Of a stretch of 64,000 nucleotides of DNA, positions 24,871-34,216 are shown piece after piece. Location of the stretch: assembly GCA_019309565.1 (NCBI GenBank), contig JAFDFZ010000017.1, positions 39,296-103,295 of the forward strand, written 5' to 3'. The DNA comes from Deltaproteobacteria bacterium (GTDB lineage Bacteria; Desulfobacterota; Desulfobacteria; Desulfobacterales; SURF-15). Position 1 is the stretch's first letter. Every line of letters begins with the position of its first letter. The position numbers and the translations under genes are program-made. The notes beneath the pieces are model-generated. The model worked only from the letters and a program-made list of their open reading frames with translations, was not told where the DNA came from and made no database searches.

Positions 24871-25905
24871 ATGAAAAGAATAAGAATACCAAAACCCATT
24901 TCAGGCGGCCTGATGCTTTCCTACAGATGCACGGCCGCATGCCGTCACTGCATGTATGGTTGCTCCCCGAAATGGTCAGGGGATTGGATAAGCACAGAGA
25001 AGCTGGAACAATTTCTGCCACAGCTTGCCAAAGTAATAGAGCCCAGTCCATATGGTTCACAATACATGAGCCTAAACCACGGGCTGCATTTCAGCGGAGG
25101 GGAGCCTTTTCTTAATTTTGACCTGCTTCTTAAAGCCGTTGAAATTGCCGACGCGCTTAAGATCCCATCTACCTTTGTCGAGACCAACTGCTTTTGGTGC
25201 AAAAGCGACGAGTTTACCCGGAGACGACTTCAGGCTTTGAAGAAAAAGGGGCTTAGAGGGATCATGATATCGGTAAATCCTTTTTATACCGAATATGTGC
25301 CGTTTGAAAGAACCGATCGATGCATCCGGATCAGCCAGGAAGTGTTCGGGCCGAACGTGATGGTCTATCAATTGGAATACTATCGCATGTTCACACAGAT
25401 GGGCATCTCAGGCAGGCTTTCGATGGATGAATATCTGAAACGGTTCGGACAGGCATCCTTATCAGACAGGGTTGAGCTTTTTTTAATGGGCCGCGCGGTG
25501 GATCGGCTGAAAGATCTGTACCCCGGCTATCCTCCTGAACGATTCTTTTCCACTCCATGCCAGCCGCCCATTCTGCGCAGTTGGCACAATCATTTTGACA
25601 ATTACGGAAACTTCATGCCTGGTTTTTGCGGTGGAATTTCGCTGGGCAACTGGTTTGAGCTTGATCGACTCGTAAAAGAAGGGATCGATCTTGAAAACCG
25701 TCCGATTTTGAACTATTTGGTCCATGAAGACATGAGAGGGCTGTTCGGCTTTGCCACAGATATGGGCTACCGGAAGCTAGAAGGGGGTTATGTCTCAAAG
25801 TGTCATCTCTGTCTTGATATCAGGAAATACTCAGTCTCAAGGGGTGATTTTGAAGAGCTCAGCCCCCGACAATTCTATGAGCAACTGTACAGCAATTCTC
25901 GGTGA
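24871..25905 (+). CDS. Radical SAM protein with extra cysteines
   Basis: A 344-residue radical SAM protein with CTAACRHC (C20, C24, C27) plus C31. HFSGGEPFLN follows as the SAM-binding GGEP motif. C-terminal cysteines in CHLCLDIRKYS (about 316-319) and FCGG may bind a second cluster, as in SPASM-like relatives. Substrate unknown. The last residues YSNSR and the TGA stop are supplied by a family C repeat end (25890-25906), so the native C-terminus was probably replaced by the insertion. It follows the TRAP permease by 127 bases on the same strand and may share its transcript. Confidence 0.82.
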   Translation: MKRIRIPKPISGGLMLSYRCTAACRHCMYGCSPKWSGDWISTEKLEQFLPQLAKVIEPSPYGSQYMSLNHGLHFSGGEPFLNFDLLLKAVEIADALKIPSTFVETNCFWCKSDEFTRRRLQALKKKGLRGIMISVNPFYTEYVPFERTDRCIRISQEVFGPNVMVYQLEYYRMFTQMGISGRLSMDEYLKRFGQASLSDRVELFLMGRAVDRLKDLYPGYPPERFFSTPCQPPILRSWHNHFDNYGNFMPGFCGGISLGNWFELDRLVKEGIDLENRPILNYLVHEDMRGLFGFATDMGYRKLEGGYVSKCHLCLDIRKYSVSRGDFEELSPRQFYEQLYSNSR

Positions 25906-25906
25906 A
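25890..25906 (+). repeat. Family C terminal repeat, solo end
   Basis: CAGCAATTCTCGGTGAA is identical to the left end of the element at 2557. No opposite end was found nearby. It provides the stop codon of the radical SAM gene. Confidence 0.6.
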
Positions 25907-25927
25907 ATCCGTGTCATAAGCCAAATC

Positions 25928-26764
25928 CTACCGCCCCTGGATGCGGCTTTTGGGATCAAGCACATCTCTTAATCCATCTCCCAGCATGTTGATTCCAAGC
26001 ACGGTGATACTGATCGCGGTTCCGGGAAAGAACATGATCCACGGGGCGACCCGCATCGAGCCCCTTGCCTCGCTGATGATGTTTCCCCAGCTTGGAGCAG
26101 GCGGCGGGGGGCCGACTCCAAGAAAGCTGAGCATCGCTTCGGCCAAAACAGCGTAAGCGAAAATAAAGCTCTGCTGGACAATTACCGGACCGATACAGTT
26201 CATCAGGATATGCTGTATCATGATTCGAAGTGTTCCAGCTCCAAGAGCCACAGCCGATTCTACGAAATACTGCTCTTTAATCGACAAAACTGCAGCCCGT
26301 ATCACACGCGCGGTTCTCGGAGTATAGGTTATGGTCAAGGCAGCGATGGCGCCCCCCTCGGAAGGACCGATGATGGAGACGATCGCAAGCGCAAGCAACA
26401 AAGAGGGTATTGCCATTAGCGCATCCAGAAATCTCATGATCGGGTTATCAAGCCGGCGGAAATACCCCGCGCAAAGCCCTACCCCGATGCCCAGGATGCC
26501 GGTTGCAATCGCCACCGACAAACCCACTCTAAGCGAGATGCGGGCACCAAAGATGACCCGACTCAATACATCTCTTCCGAATTCATCGGTACCGAAAAGA
26601 TGATCTGCACTGGGAGGCTTGAGCATGCTTGGAATATTCATCCCTACGGGAGGATAAGGAGCAATGACCGGGGCAAACACGGCCAACAAAACCATAAACA
26701 GAGTAATGGTTCCCCCGATCTGTATGGATCTGTTCTGGAAGATGATTTCTTTTATCAGCTTCAC
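25928..26764 (-). CDS. dppC: ABC transporter permease, DppC/OppC type
   Basis: A 278-residue permease with the N-terminal OppC segment and five or six membrane spans. The EAA loop that contacts the ATPase reads AVALGAGTLRIMIQHILMN. GTDEFGRDVLSRVIFGARIS is the DppC/OppC hallmark. It pairs with DppB to form the channel for peptides or related compounds. The start is GTG 26764, 29 bases after the dppB stop. No DppD/DppF ATPase genes follow; the next gene is convergent. Confidence 0.92.
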   Translation of the reverse strand: MKLIKEIIFQNRSIQIGGTITLFMVLLAVFAPVIAPYPPVGMNIPSMLKPPSADHLFGTDEFGRDVLSRVIFGARISLRVGLSVAIATGILGIGVGLCAGYFRRLDNPIMRFLDALMAIPSLLLALAIVSIIGPSEGGAIAALTITYTPRTARVIRAAVLSIKEQYFVESAVALGAGTLRIMIQHILMNCIGPVIVQQSFIFAYAVLAEAMLSFLGVGPPPPAPSWGNIISEARGSMRVAPWIMFFPGTAISITVLGINMLGDGLRDVLDPKSRIQGR

Positions 26765-26793
26765 TTAAACCATCCTTATCGAAATTAAACGGC

Positions 26794-27735
26794 TCAGTCG
26801 TATCGGATGCGGGGATCCAAGAAAGCATACAGTATATCGACGATTAAATTGACAGAGGCATATGCAAAAGCGATGAAAATGATAACGCCTTGAACTGTCG
26901 GGTAATCGCGGCGGGATACCGCCTCCACCACCATTCTACCAACCCCGGGCAGTGTAAACACCTGTTCCGTAACCACGGCTCCTCCAAGCAGCAACCCGAA
27001 TATCAACCCAATAACCGTGACAATGGTAATCATGGCATTTCTTAAAGCATGGCGCAAAAGTACAACACTTTCCCTTAACCCCTTGGATCTGGCTGTGGTC
27101 ACGTAGTCTTCCTTAAGCACTTCCAAAACACACGAGCGCGTCATCCTTGCCAGCAGAGCGGCTTGAACAAAACCCAGAGAAAATGACGGCAAAATAATCG
27201 ACCGAACCCATCCCCCGAAGTCCTCTGTGATCCGGACGAAGCCACCACTTGGAAGCCATTTGAGCTGAACCGCAAAGAACAGGATAAGGTTCATTCCCAA
27301 CCAAAAAGTGGGAATAGAAACCCCAAGCGTAGCTGTCATCACCCCGATTCGATCCAGCCAGGAGCCCTGTTTAACAGCGGCGATCAAACCCAGAGGAAAA
27401 CCGATTACCAGCGCCACCACCAGAGCCCCCAGCGCTATGCTTGCGGTTACCGGAAGTTTGTACATGATAATTTCAAAAACCGAGCGGCGTGCATAAAGGG
27501 ATTGTAATTCACCGGTAAATAATTTTTTAAGCCAGTAAACAAACTGAAGGTGCAAGGGTTTATCTAATTCCAGCTGCTCCCGAATTTTCTGTATTGTTTC
27601 CTCAGAAGCCTTTATCCCGCCTATTACCCTTGCCACATCGCCCGGAGCCAGGTGTACCAGCAAGAAGCTTAAAATGGAGACGATTGTCAACACCCACATC
27701 ATCCAGATTAATCTGCGAAGAATGTACGCTATCAT
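26794..27735 (-). CDS. dppB: ABC transporter permease, DppB/OppB type
   Basis: A 313-residue inner-membrane protein with the DppB start YILRRLIWMMWVLTIVSILS and HLAPGDVARVIGG. The EAA loop reads ARSKGLRESVVLLRHALRNA, followed by LLGGAVVTEQVFTLPGVGR. It forms the translocation channel with DppC. The gene lies 217 bases downstream of the binding-protein gene and is followed closely by dppC. The RBS before ATG 27735 is weak. Confidence 0.92.
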   Translation of the reverse strand: MIAYILRRLIWMMWVLTIVSILSFLLVHLAPGDVARVIGGIKASEETIQKIREQLELDKPLHLQFVYWLKKLFTGELQSLYARRSVFEIIMYKLPVTASIALGALVVALVIGFPLGLIAAVKQGSWLDRIGVMTATLGVSIPTFWLGMNLILFFAVQLKWLPSGGFVRITEDFGGWVRSIILPSFSLGFVQAALLARMTRSCVLEVLKEDYVTTARSKGLRESVVLLRHALRNAMITIVTVIGLIFGLLLGGAVVTEQVFTLPGVGRMVVEAVSRRDYPTVQGVIIFIAFAYASVNLIVDILYAFLDPRIRYD

Positions 27736-27952
27736 ATTTTTTCCGGTATCAGGCTCTGTGTTTTTTCAAAGGGTTGCTATTTGTTTTCATAATCGATACC
27801 GCAAAAACCACCTGGTTCCTTTCTTCTTTAAATGATGTTTGCCAGGGTTTGACATCTTCCTTAAGCTTTGAAACAGCCCAAGGAAGAGGTCAAGGGTGGT
27901 GGCTGCGGCATTAGAAAAACAAAAGCTATTTCGGTGGTCTGCACGAAAAGCC

Positions 27953-29548
27953 TTATTTTTCTATCCATGTGTTCCAGAAGCTCCACAGATACCAGTTTGT
28001 GAAATGAACCTTACTGCTTGATGCATACAGCGTCTTGACCTCGCCGATATTGATCATGGTGACACTGTCTATGAAAAGCTTCATCATTTTTTCCCAAATG
28101 GCGAGTCTTTCCTTATAAGTCAAGGCCGCCATATCCTGTTCGACCAATGCCCTCATTTTGGGCCATTCGTACTCTTTAAAATATGTCCATTTCTTCTTGT
28201 CATAAAACCAGAGGTAAGCCATGTTTGGGTCCATACGAATCGAGCAGCCGCTGAATGCTATGTCCCAGGCGTCCAGGTTCGATCTGCGATCCAACTCCCC
28301 GGGCCAGTCATATACTTCCAGTTTGGTATTAAAGCCAGCACGGCCCATCTGGTCTGCAAGCACAAGAGCCGCCGCATACATGTAATAATAATCCGTGTTG
28401 GTGATGATGACGATCTGCTCTCCGTTGTACCCGGCTTTTTCCATAAGTTCCCGGGCCAACTCAAGCTGGGAGCCTTTGCCATAAAGCCCATGCTCGCAGC
28501 CATATGTGGAATAGAGGTCCGGTTGCAAATCCTGGTAAAAGAGGCTGCCGCAATCTGTTTTATAAAAGTCCTTATAACCTCTTGTTGCTGCCTGGAGCAT
28601 CTGTTCGGTATCGACTGCAGCCAGAACGGCCTTGCGCAGTTCAAGGCTTTTGCTGAACGGTCCTCTTGCCATGTTGAAGTATGCCTGGGGGATATAATAG
28701 GGCTCTACCGGGTAAAGTTTGATTGCTGGATTCTCTTTTAACCGCGGATAAGCAGTTGCAGGCACCTCGTCGGCAAAATCCACATCACCCGCTTCCAGTG
28801 CAGCGACCCGAGCAGAAGGTTCAGGGGTTGGAATCAGTATGACTCTGTCCAAATACGCTACCCGTTTTCCACCCAGACCTGTGGCTTTGGGAAAATCAGG
28901 GGGACTGTAATCTTTGAATCTTCTCAAAACAATTTTCTCTCCCGGTATCCAATCTTCAAGCTCGAACGGACCTGTGCCCACAGCCTCTTTCACCCCGATG
29001 CCGTTGACATCGGGCAGAGGATCCATTATTTCTTTAGGGAAAATAACCACGGCCTCGCTGGGAAGAGCCAGCAGAGACAGGAAAGCCGGGCCGCTTGGCT
29101 TCGTTAAGTGCAACGCAACCGTGTAATCATCTATTACTTCAACCTGCTTTACATTCAGGGCCGATCCCGAAGGGGCTTTCTTAATATATCTGTCTATGGA
29201 AGATTTCACATCTTCCGCTTTCATCTCCCCGTATCCTTTGTGGAACTGAACTCCTTTCCTCAAATAAAAAGTGTATGTTTTGTGGTTCGGGCTTACTTTC
29301 CAGTCATGAGCAAGCTGGCCGATGATTCGGAATTTGTCGTCAAACGTAACCAGAGTCTCCCAGATATGGTACCCCACCTGCCTTACGATGGTTTGTGTGT
29401 AACACATCCAGTCAATGGATTTTAACGAAGTACCGATCGCAACCCGCAGCTCTCCGCCAAACCTGGGCTCTTTTGCATAAGTCGTAAAAGATGACAAAAG
29501 TACAACCAGGCTTAGAACGAAAATAAATATTCCCTTTCTTCTTGCCAT
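27953..29548 (-). CDS. Peptide/nickel-type ABC substrate-binding protein (SBP_bac_5)
   Basis: A 531-residue extracytoplasmic binding protein of the DppA/OppA family. ATG 29548 is chosen because AAAGGAGG precedes it and a proper signal peptide follows (ARRKGIFIFVLSLVVLLSS, cleavage near TYAKE). KTYTFYLRKGVQFHKG is the family signature region. Ligands of this family include peptides, nickel chelates and amide compounds. It is divergent from a creatininase/amidohydrolase pair, which suggests a hydrolysable amide or peptide-like substrate. Confidence 0.9.
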   Translation of the reverse strand: MARRKGIFIFVLSLVVLLSSFTTYAKEPRFGGELRVAIGTSLKSIDWMCYTQTIVRQVGYHIWETLVTFDDKFRIIGQLAHDWKVSPNHKTYTFYLRKGVQFHKGYGEMKAEDVKSSIDRYIKKAPSGSALNVKQVEVIDDYTVALHLTKPSGPAFLSLLALPSEAVVIFPKEIMDPLPDVNGIGVKEAVGTGPFELEDWIPGEKIVLRRFKDYSPPDFPKATGLGGKRVAYLDRVILIPTPEPSARVAALEAGDVDFADEVPATAYPRLKENPAIKLYPVEPYYIPQAYFNMARGPFSKSLELRKAVLAAVDTEQMLQAATRGYKDFYKTDCGSLFYQDLQPDLYSTYGCEHGLYGKGSQLELARELMEKAGYNGEQIVIITNTDYYYMYAAALVLADQMGRAGFNTKLEVYDWPGELDRRSNLDAWDIAFSGCSIRMDPNMAYLWFYDKKKWTYFKEYEWPKMRALVEQDMAALTYKERLAIWEKMMKLFIDSVTMINIGEVKTLYASSSKVHFTNWYLWSFWNTWIEK

Positions 29549-29693
29549 GATGTCCTCCTTTCTTTGAGAGGTTAAAAAAGGTAAGGATAAGATTCTGCCT
29601 GAGGTCAATGGAACTATTACAAAAGGTCTTTTTCCTGTCAACGACTAAATCGGTGAAATCTCGTTTACCCCGCAGATGCATATACGAGGGTCC

Positions 29694-29812
29694 AGGGCTT
29701 GAAGACCCTGCAGCCCCGAAAATCGGGATCTTCGCCCTTGTTGGGTCGTAGCCGATGGCGAAACCCAATTGCTTCGACAGGCTGCGGGGTATTCGCTCGC
29801 TCTGTTTCGTGT
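29694..29812 (-). repeat. Repeat family A, copy 3
   Basis: Read on the minus strand it gives CCCCGCAGCCTGTCGAAGCA, GGGTTTCGCCATCGGCTACG and GGGCTGCAGGGTCTTCAAG, a close match to 62195-62281. It lies upstream of the binding-protein gene. Confidence 0.65.
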
Positions 29813-29865
29813 ATTAGTAAATTTACTTGACAAACCCGTTTTCCAGTATAGATACTAAAATCCAG

Positions 29866-29994
29866 GCTAAGAGGTTCATCGTTCCGTGTGGCGGGTTAAA
29901 ATTCCAGATGCCGCGTATTTTAACAGAAATCCTATGTTTTGTAGTATCATCTCTTTTAACTCATTTGTTTATGATCAATTTTCTATATTCCGAT
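29866..29994 (+). repeat. Repeat family D, copy 2
   Basis: Shares GAGGTTCATCGTTC, CCAGATGCC, a GTATTTTAACAG block and CATTTGTTTATGAT with the copies at 20447 and 55203. It ends just before the RBS of the creatininase gene, so that gene's transcript may start in or read through the repeat. Confidence 0.6.
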
Positions 29995-30013
29995 CGACAT
30001 AAGGAGGATTCAA

Positions 30014-30847
30014 ATGAGCGCAGATCAGTTTTTGTATGAAAAAATGAGCTGGCCTGAAATTGACACAGCAGCCCGGGCCGGTAAACTTGTATTGCTTCCC
30101 GTTGCAACCATCGAAGACCATGGCCCGCATCTACCCGTTGATACGGATGTGGTGATCGTGTCTGCAATTTGTCGGCGGACAGCCGAATTGATTCCTGAGG
30201 AGGTGGTTCTGAGCCCCACTGTGAAATTTGGATACAGTCCCCATCACATCGATTTTCCCGGAACGATTACCATCCGGTGGAATACTTTTGTTGAGTATCT
30301 TTTGGATATCTTAAGAAGTCTCATTCATCACGGCTTTCATAAGATTCTCATGGTCAACGGCCACGGTAGTAACGCACCGTTAGCCGAGATGGCCTGCCGT
30401 TTGGGGGTGGTTGAGCATCCGGACAGCATATGCGCCTCTGTCTCGTGGTGGGAGCTTGCTGATGTGCGAAAAGTGGTGGCAGAGATCAGGGAATCTGAAG
30501 TCACCTCTCATGCCTGTGAGCTTGAAACTTCTCTATACCTGGCGATAGACCCGAAACCGGTCAAAATGAACAAAGCCGCAAGGGACATCACCATGCCCAT
30601 GTCTGCCCATTTTTTCAGTGACCTTGTGGGTGGAAAACCGAAAACCGGTTTCAAGAATCCTGTTCATTTAACGGAATATTGGAGTACGGTGACGGAAAAT
30701 GGCGTGAGAGGCGATCCAACCAAGGCAACGGCAGAAAAAGGCACCGTTATACTGGATGCTGCAAGCAAAGAATTGGTTGAGGTTTTAAGGGAATTAAAAG
30801 AACGACGGATTCGCAAAAGGGTTCCCCATCAAAGTGGAAAACAGTAA
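30014..30847 (+). CDS. Creatininase-family amidohydrolase
   Basis: A 277-residue creatininase-fold enzyme. Metal-binding motifs are visible: LPVATIEDHGPHLPVDTD (about 25-43), NGHGSN (about 115) and SHACELETS (about 161-169, acidic ligand). Members cut cyclic or linear amides (creatinine, formamides, mycofactocin precursor); the substrate is open. AAGGAGG precedes the ATG. The amidohydrolase gene follows after 16 bases. Confidence 0.88.
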   Translation: MSADQFLYEKMSWPEIDTAARAGKLVLLPVATIEDHGPHLPVDTDVVIVSAICRRTAELIPEEVVLSPTVKFGYSPHHIDFPGTITIRWNTFVEYLLDILRSLIHHGFHKILMVNGHGSNAPLAEMACRLGVVEHPDSICASVSWWELADVRKVVAEIRESEVTSHACELETSLYLAIDPKPVKMNKAARDITMPMSAHFFSDLVGGKPKTGFKNPVHLTEYWSTVTENGVRGDPTKATAEKGTVILDAASKELVEVLRELKERRIRKRVPHQSGKQ

Positions 30848-30863
30848 ACAAGAGGTATTCCAA

Positions 30864-32057
30864 ATGGAACAAATTGTATTTAGAGGTGGTAAGCTGATCG
30901 ATGGTACTGGAAAAGCTCCTGTCGAGGATGTGGCTGTGCGGATCGAAAACGGGCGTTTCAAAACAATCGGCAGCATGAATGAGGTCACCATAAGCGAAAA
31001 GGACACGATCATAGACACAACAGGCAAAACGCTGATACCCGGTTTGATAAATCTGCATGTTCACCTATGTCTTGAGCCTGATGAAGATTCTCAGAGTTTC
31101 TGTATGAAAGAGTCCACGGTCGCTATGGCGCTTCGATCCTTGAAGAATGCTCAAATCGCACTTACCCATGGCGTAACATCGGTACGAGACCTCGGGGCGA
31201 AGGGTGGAGTGAACCTTGAGGTTAAAAGGGCAATCGAAGCGGGTTGGTTTCAGGGCCCCCGGATATTTGCCTCCGGCCCCTGTATCACTGCGGTCGGCGG
31301 GCACGGTCATTTCATAGGAACGGAAGTTAAGGGGCAAGAGCAGGTGAGGCGTGCAGTAAGAGAGAATCTTGAAGCCGGAGCGGATGTTATCAAGTTTATG
31401 GCAAGCGGTGGACTGCTTACCTCAGGCGGGGAAAAGGAAATGGCCGTGCTGAGCCAAGCCGAGCTTGAGGCCGGGGTTGATGAAGCTCATAGGGCCGGGG
31501 TGAAAACCGCTGCTCACGCCACCACGGCAGATGGTGTGAGAGCCGCTGTGAATGCAGGCATCGATACGATAGAGCATGCCACTTTTTTAGATAAAAAAGG
31601 TGTTCGGCTCTTGAAGCAGCGGGGTGCGGCTGTTGTTATTACCCTTACACCACCCTATCTGATTGAGTTTATGGGTTCTGATACCGGCATCAAGCCAGAG
31701 ATTTTGGAAAAAAGCCGGGGACGGTTCAGCCAAAAGCTTTCAAGCTTCAAGATGCTGCTGGAAGAGGGGATACCGATCGGTGTTGGTTCTGATGCCGGAA
31801 CGCCTTTAAACGGACATCACGATTTCGCAAGAGAAATAGAATTGATGGTTCAGCATGGAGGGGTTTCCCCTCTGGAGGCCATCCGTTCAGCGACTCAACT
31901 GGGAGCCAGGCTCTTAGGATGGGAGGATCGCATCGGAACGGTCGACGAAGGAAAGCTTGCAGATCTTGTGGTACTCTCAGGAGATCCTCTTGAAAACATA
32001 GTAAACCTTCGCCGCATCGAAATGGTTTTTAAAAACGGAAAGAGGGTCTTGTTGTAA
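30864..32057 (+). CDS. Metal-dependent amidohydrolase (imidazolonepropionase/prolidase-like)
   Basis: A 397-residue amidohydrolase of the COG1228 type. Ligands are visible: INLHVHL (about 60), the carbamylated-lysine region VIKFMASGG (about 178), AAHATT and TIEHATF (histidines at about 214 and 234) and GVGSDAGTP (catalytic aspartate at about 313). Relatives cleave Xaa-Pro and other N-acyl amino acids or imidazolone. ATG 30864 follows AGAGG; an in-frame GTG at 30834 overlaps the upstream gene and lacks an RBS. Probably works with the creatininase and the divergent ABC importer. Confidence 0.88.
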   Translation: MEQIVFRGGKLIDGTGKAPVEDVAVRIENGRFKTIGSMNEVTISEKDTIIDTTGKTLIPGLINLHVHLCLEPDEDSQSFCMKESTVAMALRSLKNAQIALTHGVTSVRDLGAKGGVNLEVKRAIEAGWFQGPRIFASGPCITAVGGHGHFIGTEVKGQEQVRRAVRENLEAGADVIKFMASGGLLTSGGEKEMAVLSQAELEAGVDEAHRAGVKTAAHATTADGVRAAVNAGIDTIEHATFLDKKGVRLLKQRGAAVVITLTPPYLIEFMGSDTGIKPEILEKSRGRFSQKLSSFKMLLEEGIPIGVGSDAGTPLNGHHDFAREIELMVQHGGVSPLEAIRSATQLGARLLGWEDRIGTVDEGKLADLVVLSGDPLENIVNLRRIEMVFKNGKRVLL

Positions 32058-32085
32058 AAAAGGCATGAACTGAAAGTTCCAGAGG

Positions 32086-33258
32086 TCAACCCGAAAAGCG
32101 CTGCGGCCGTGCTTCAGCAAGATTCCAGATACCTGCGATGGGTCGCCCGCAATTTTTACACTTACCGTTGTTAAGCTCTAAAACCTTTACCCGGTAGCCG
32201 ATGCGCCGAATCAGCATCTTTTTACAATGAGGGCAATAGGTGTGCCCGGCCGGGTGGTCGGCAACATTTCCGATATAAGCGTAGTTGAGACCTTCCTCCA
32301 GTGCAACGCTGCAGGCCTTCTCTAAAGTGGAAACCGGCGTTGGCGGTATGCTTTTTAATTTATACCGCGGATAGAAGCGAGTAAAATGAATGGGAACATC
32401 TTCGCCCAGTTCTTTCCGAACCCATTGGCACATCGCCCTTATAAGCTCCATATCGTCATTTTTCCCTGGAACCAACAGGGTTACCAGCTCGGTGTGGATT
32501 CCTTTTGCGACCAGCCGTTTTATAGTATTTAGCACCGGTTCGAGACTTCCCTCGGTGATGCTTTCATAATATTCTTCCGTAAATCCCTTAAGATCGATGC
32601 AGGCCGCATCCAGGACCTCGCACAGATCATCAAGCGGTTTTTCGTTTATGAACCCGTTTGAATGCATCACTTTCAGAAGCGGCTGCTGTTTTATCAGCCG
32701 GCCGATATCGATCATATATTCTGCAAAAATCGTTGGTTCCACGTAAGTCGATGCAATGGATTCGCACCGATACTGAAGCGCGCTTGCAACGACCTGTTCG
32801 GGGCTTAATTGGTAGTTGTAAGTATCATCAGGTCTAGCCTGGGAGATTTCCCAGTTCTGGCAGAATTTGCAATCAAAATTGCACCCTGCCGTGGCAAGCG
32901 AAAACGAACGGGAAGAAGGAAGCACGTGGTAGAAAGGTTTTTTTTCAATGGGGTCGATGTGTACTGCACACGGATTTCCGTATACCAGTGAATAGTATTT
33001 TCCGCCCATATTTTCCCTGACCTCGCAATAACCTCTATCCCCTGGGGCCACCTCACATTCACGCGGACAGAGATCGCAGCGGATGATCTGATTGCCCAGC
33101 GACGTAAAATAGGGTGAAAGCTTCTTGCCGATCAGACCGCGCTTTAATGAAACAGCACCGGCCGAACCCCAAAAAGCAGACAAGCCCAGCAGCGTGGAGC
33201 CGGTGCAAACCATTGCACAGCGTGATAGAAATTCACGTCGTGTGGTACTGGATTGCAT
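32086..33258 (-). CDS. amrS: AmmeMemoRadiSam system radical SAM enzyme, Tat-exported
   Basis: A 390-residue AmrS-type radical SAM protein. C-x3-C-x2-C is CNFDCKFC (about 124-131), followed by the family's QNWEISQA and HSNGFINEKPL. A zinc ribbon (CPHCKK, CKNCGR) closes the protein. The N-terminus carries a twin-arginine signal, TTRREFLSR, then a hydrophobic stretch, so the folded enzyme may be moved to the periplasm, unexpected for an oxygen-sensitive SAM enzyme. GGAGG precedes the ATG, 16 bases after the MEMO gene. The biological reaction of this system is not established. Confidence 0.88.
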   Translation of the reverse strand: MQSSTTRREFLSRCAMVCTGSTLLGLSAFWGSAGAVSLKRGLIGKKLSPYFTSLGNQIIRCDLCPRECEVAPGDRGYCEVRENMGGKYYSLVYGNPCAVHIDPIEKKPFYHVLPSSRSFSLATAGCNFDCKFCQNWEISQARPDDTYNYQLSPEQVVASALQYRCESIASTYVEPTIFAEYMIDIGRLIKQQPLLKVMHSNGFINEKPLDDLCEVLDAACIDLKGFTEEYYESITEGSLEPVLNTIKRLVAKGIHTELVTLLVPGKNDDMELIRAMCQWVRKELGEDVPIHFTRFYPRYKLKSIPPTPVSTLEKACSVALEEGLNYAYIGNVADHPAGHTYCPHCKKMLIRRIGYRVKVLELNNGKCKNCGRPIAGIWNLAEARPQRFSG

Positions 33259-33274
33259 GAAATGCCTCCAACGT

Positions 33275-34216
33275 TTACTTTTTGGATTTTACCCACAGCG
33301 CTGCGGCCATGTATCCGACCACCTGTGAGCGATCTCCGGTAACATCTCCGGAGTTTGCCGCAAACAATACCCGGCTTACGTTTACACCTAATAGCCGGGA
33401 TGCCAGCATCACTGCAACCATGGGCCCGCCACCGCAGGCCTCGCTGATACCTTTTTTCAAATCGGAATATAGCCCCACGGGGTCCATTTCCTCCACCCGT
33501 TGCAAAACCCGGGCATCCAGTTTTTTCGCCTCATGATACGGATGGAAATGAGAGAGGTCGGTGCTTGCAACCAGCAGTGCAGATTTGCCCCGGATACAAC
33601 GTGCAAGGGTATCGGCGAGTTTCAGGCACGTTTCGTATTGCTGATCTCCCATCAGCAGTGGAACCAGCCTGGCATTTGGAAGCAACATCTTAATAAACGG
33701 GAGCTGAATTTCAATGCAATGTTCCATCGCATGCGCTTTGTAAACATATCGAATCCCGGGATCGGTTTGTTTTATTTCTTCAATAATTTTCCGGTCGATT
33801 GGAACAATACCCAACGGGGTTTTGTAGCCCCCCCGGTCGTAAACCGAAACGCCCTTGAAGACAGCTCGGTGACTGGGACCGACAACGACAACGGTTTGAA
33901 AAGATCTGTTTTCAAGAAGACGGTAGCCATGGGCGGCCACTTGGCCTGAATATCGATACCCGGCATGGGGTACAATGATACTAACAAGGTTTTCGACCTG
34001 CGGAGATGTTTTTACATTTTCTAAAAACCCGGTGATTTGCTTCCGCAGGGCAGCCGGCTCTGCCGGATACCAGGAGCCGGCAATCACCGGTTGCCGGGTC
34101 GGTTCGCCTGCCAGCAGCGGAGATGAAGTGGTTAAAAAGAAAAACAATATCCAAAAGCAGGCTATGACAAACGGTTTATAAAAGGGGTTCGTTTTGAACA
34201 CCGCTGCGGATAACAT
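33275..34216 (-). CDS. amrB: AmmeMemoRadiSam system protein B (MEMO1 family), exported
   Basis: A 313-residue MEMO-family protein: VIAGSWYPAEPAALRKQI at the start of the mature part, IVPHAGYRYSG (about 85-95), VGPSHRAVFKG (about 113) and STDLSHFHPYHEA (about 215), the dioxygenase-like metal pocket. A hydrophobic N-terminal segment (about 14-35) ending near LLAGEP is a signal peptide or anchor. The AmrA (AMMECR1) partner is absent. It lies directly upstream of the exported radical SAM gene, so both probably work outside the cytoplasm. Confidence 0.88.
   Translation of the reverse strand: MLSAAVFKTNPFYKPFVIACFWILFFFLTTSSPLLAGEPTRQPVIAGSWYPAEPAALRKQITGFLENVKTSPQVENLVSIIVPHAGYRYSGQVAAHGYRLLENRSFQTVVVVGPSHRAVFKGVSVYDRGGYKTPLGIVPIDRKIIEEIKQTDPGIRYVYKAHAMEHCIEIQLPFIKMLLPNARLVPLLMGDQQYETCLKLADTLARCIRGKSALLVASTDLSHFHPYHEAKKLDARVLQRVEEMDPVGLYSDLKKGISEACGGGPMVAVMLASRLLGVNVSRVLFAANSGDVTGDRSQVVGYMAAALWVKSKK

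Noticed and set aside
29412-29768. Similar short ORFs at 29412-29768 (minus) and 62214-62429 (plus), both starting MGFAIGY
   Set aside because: They are translations of repeat family A copies, not conserved proteins.
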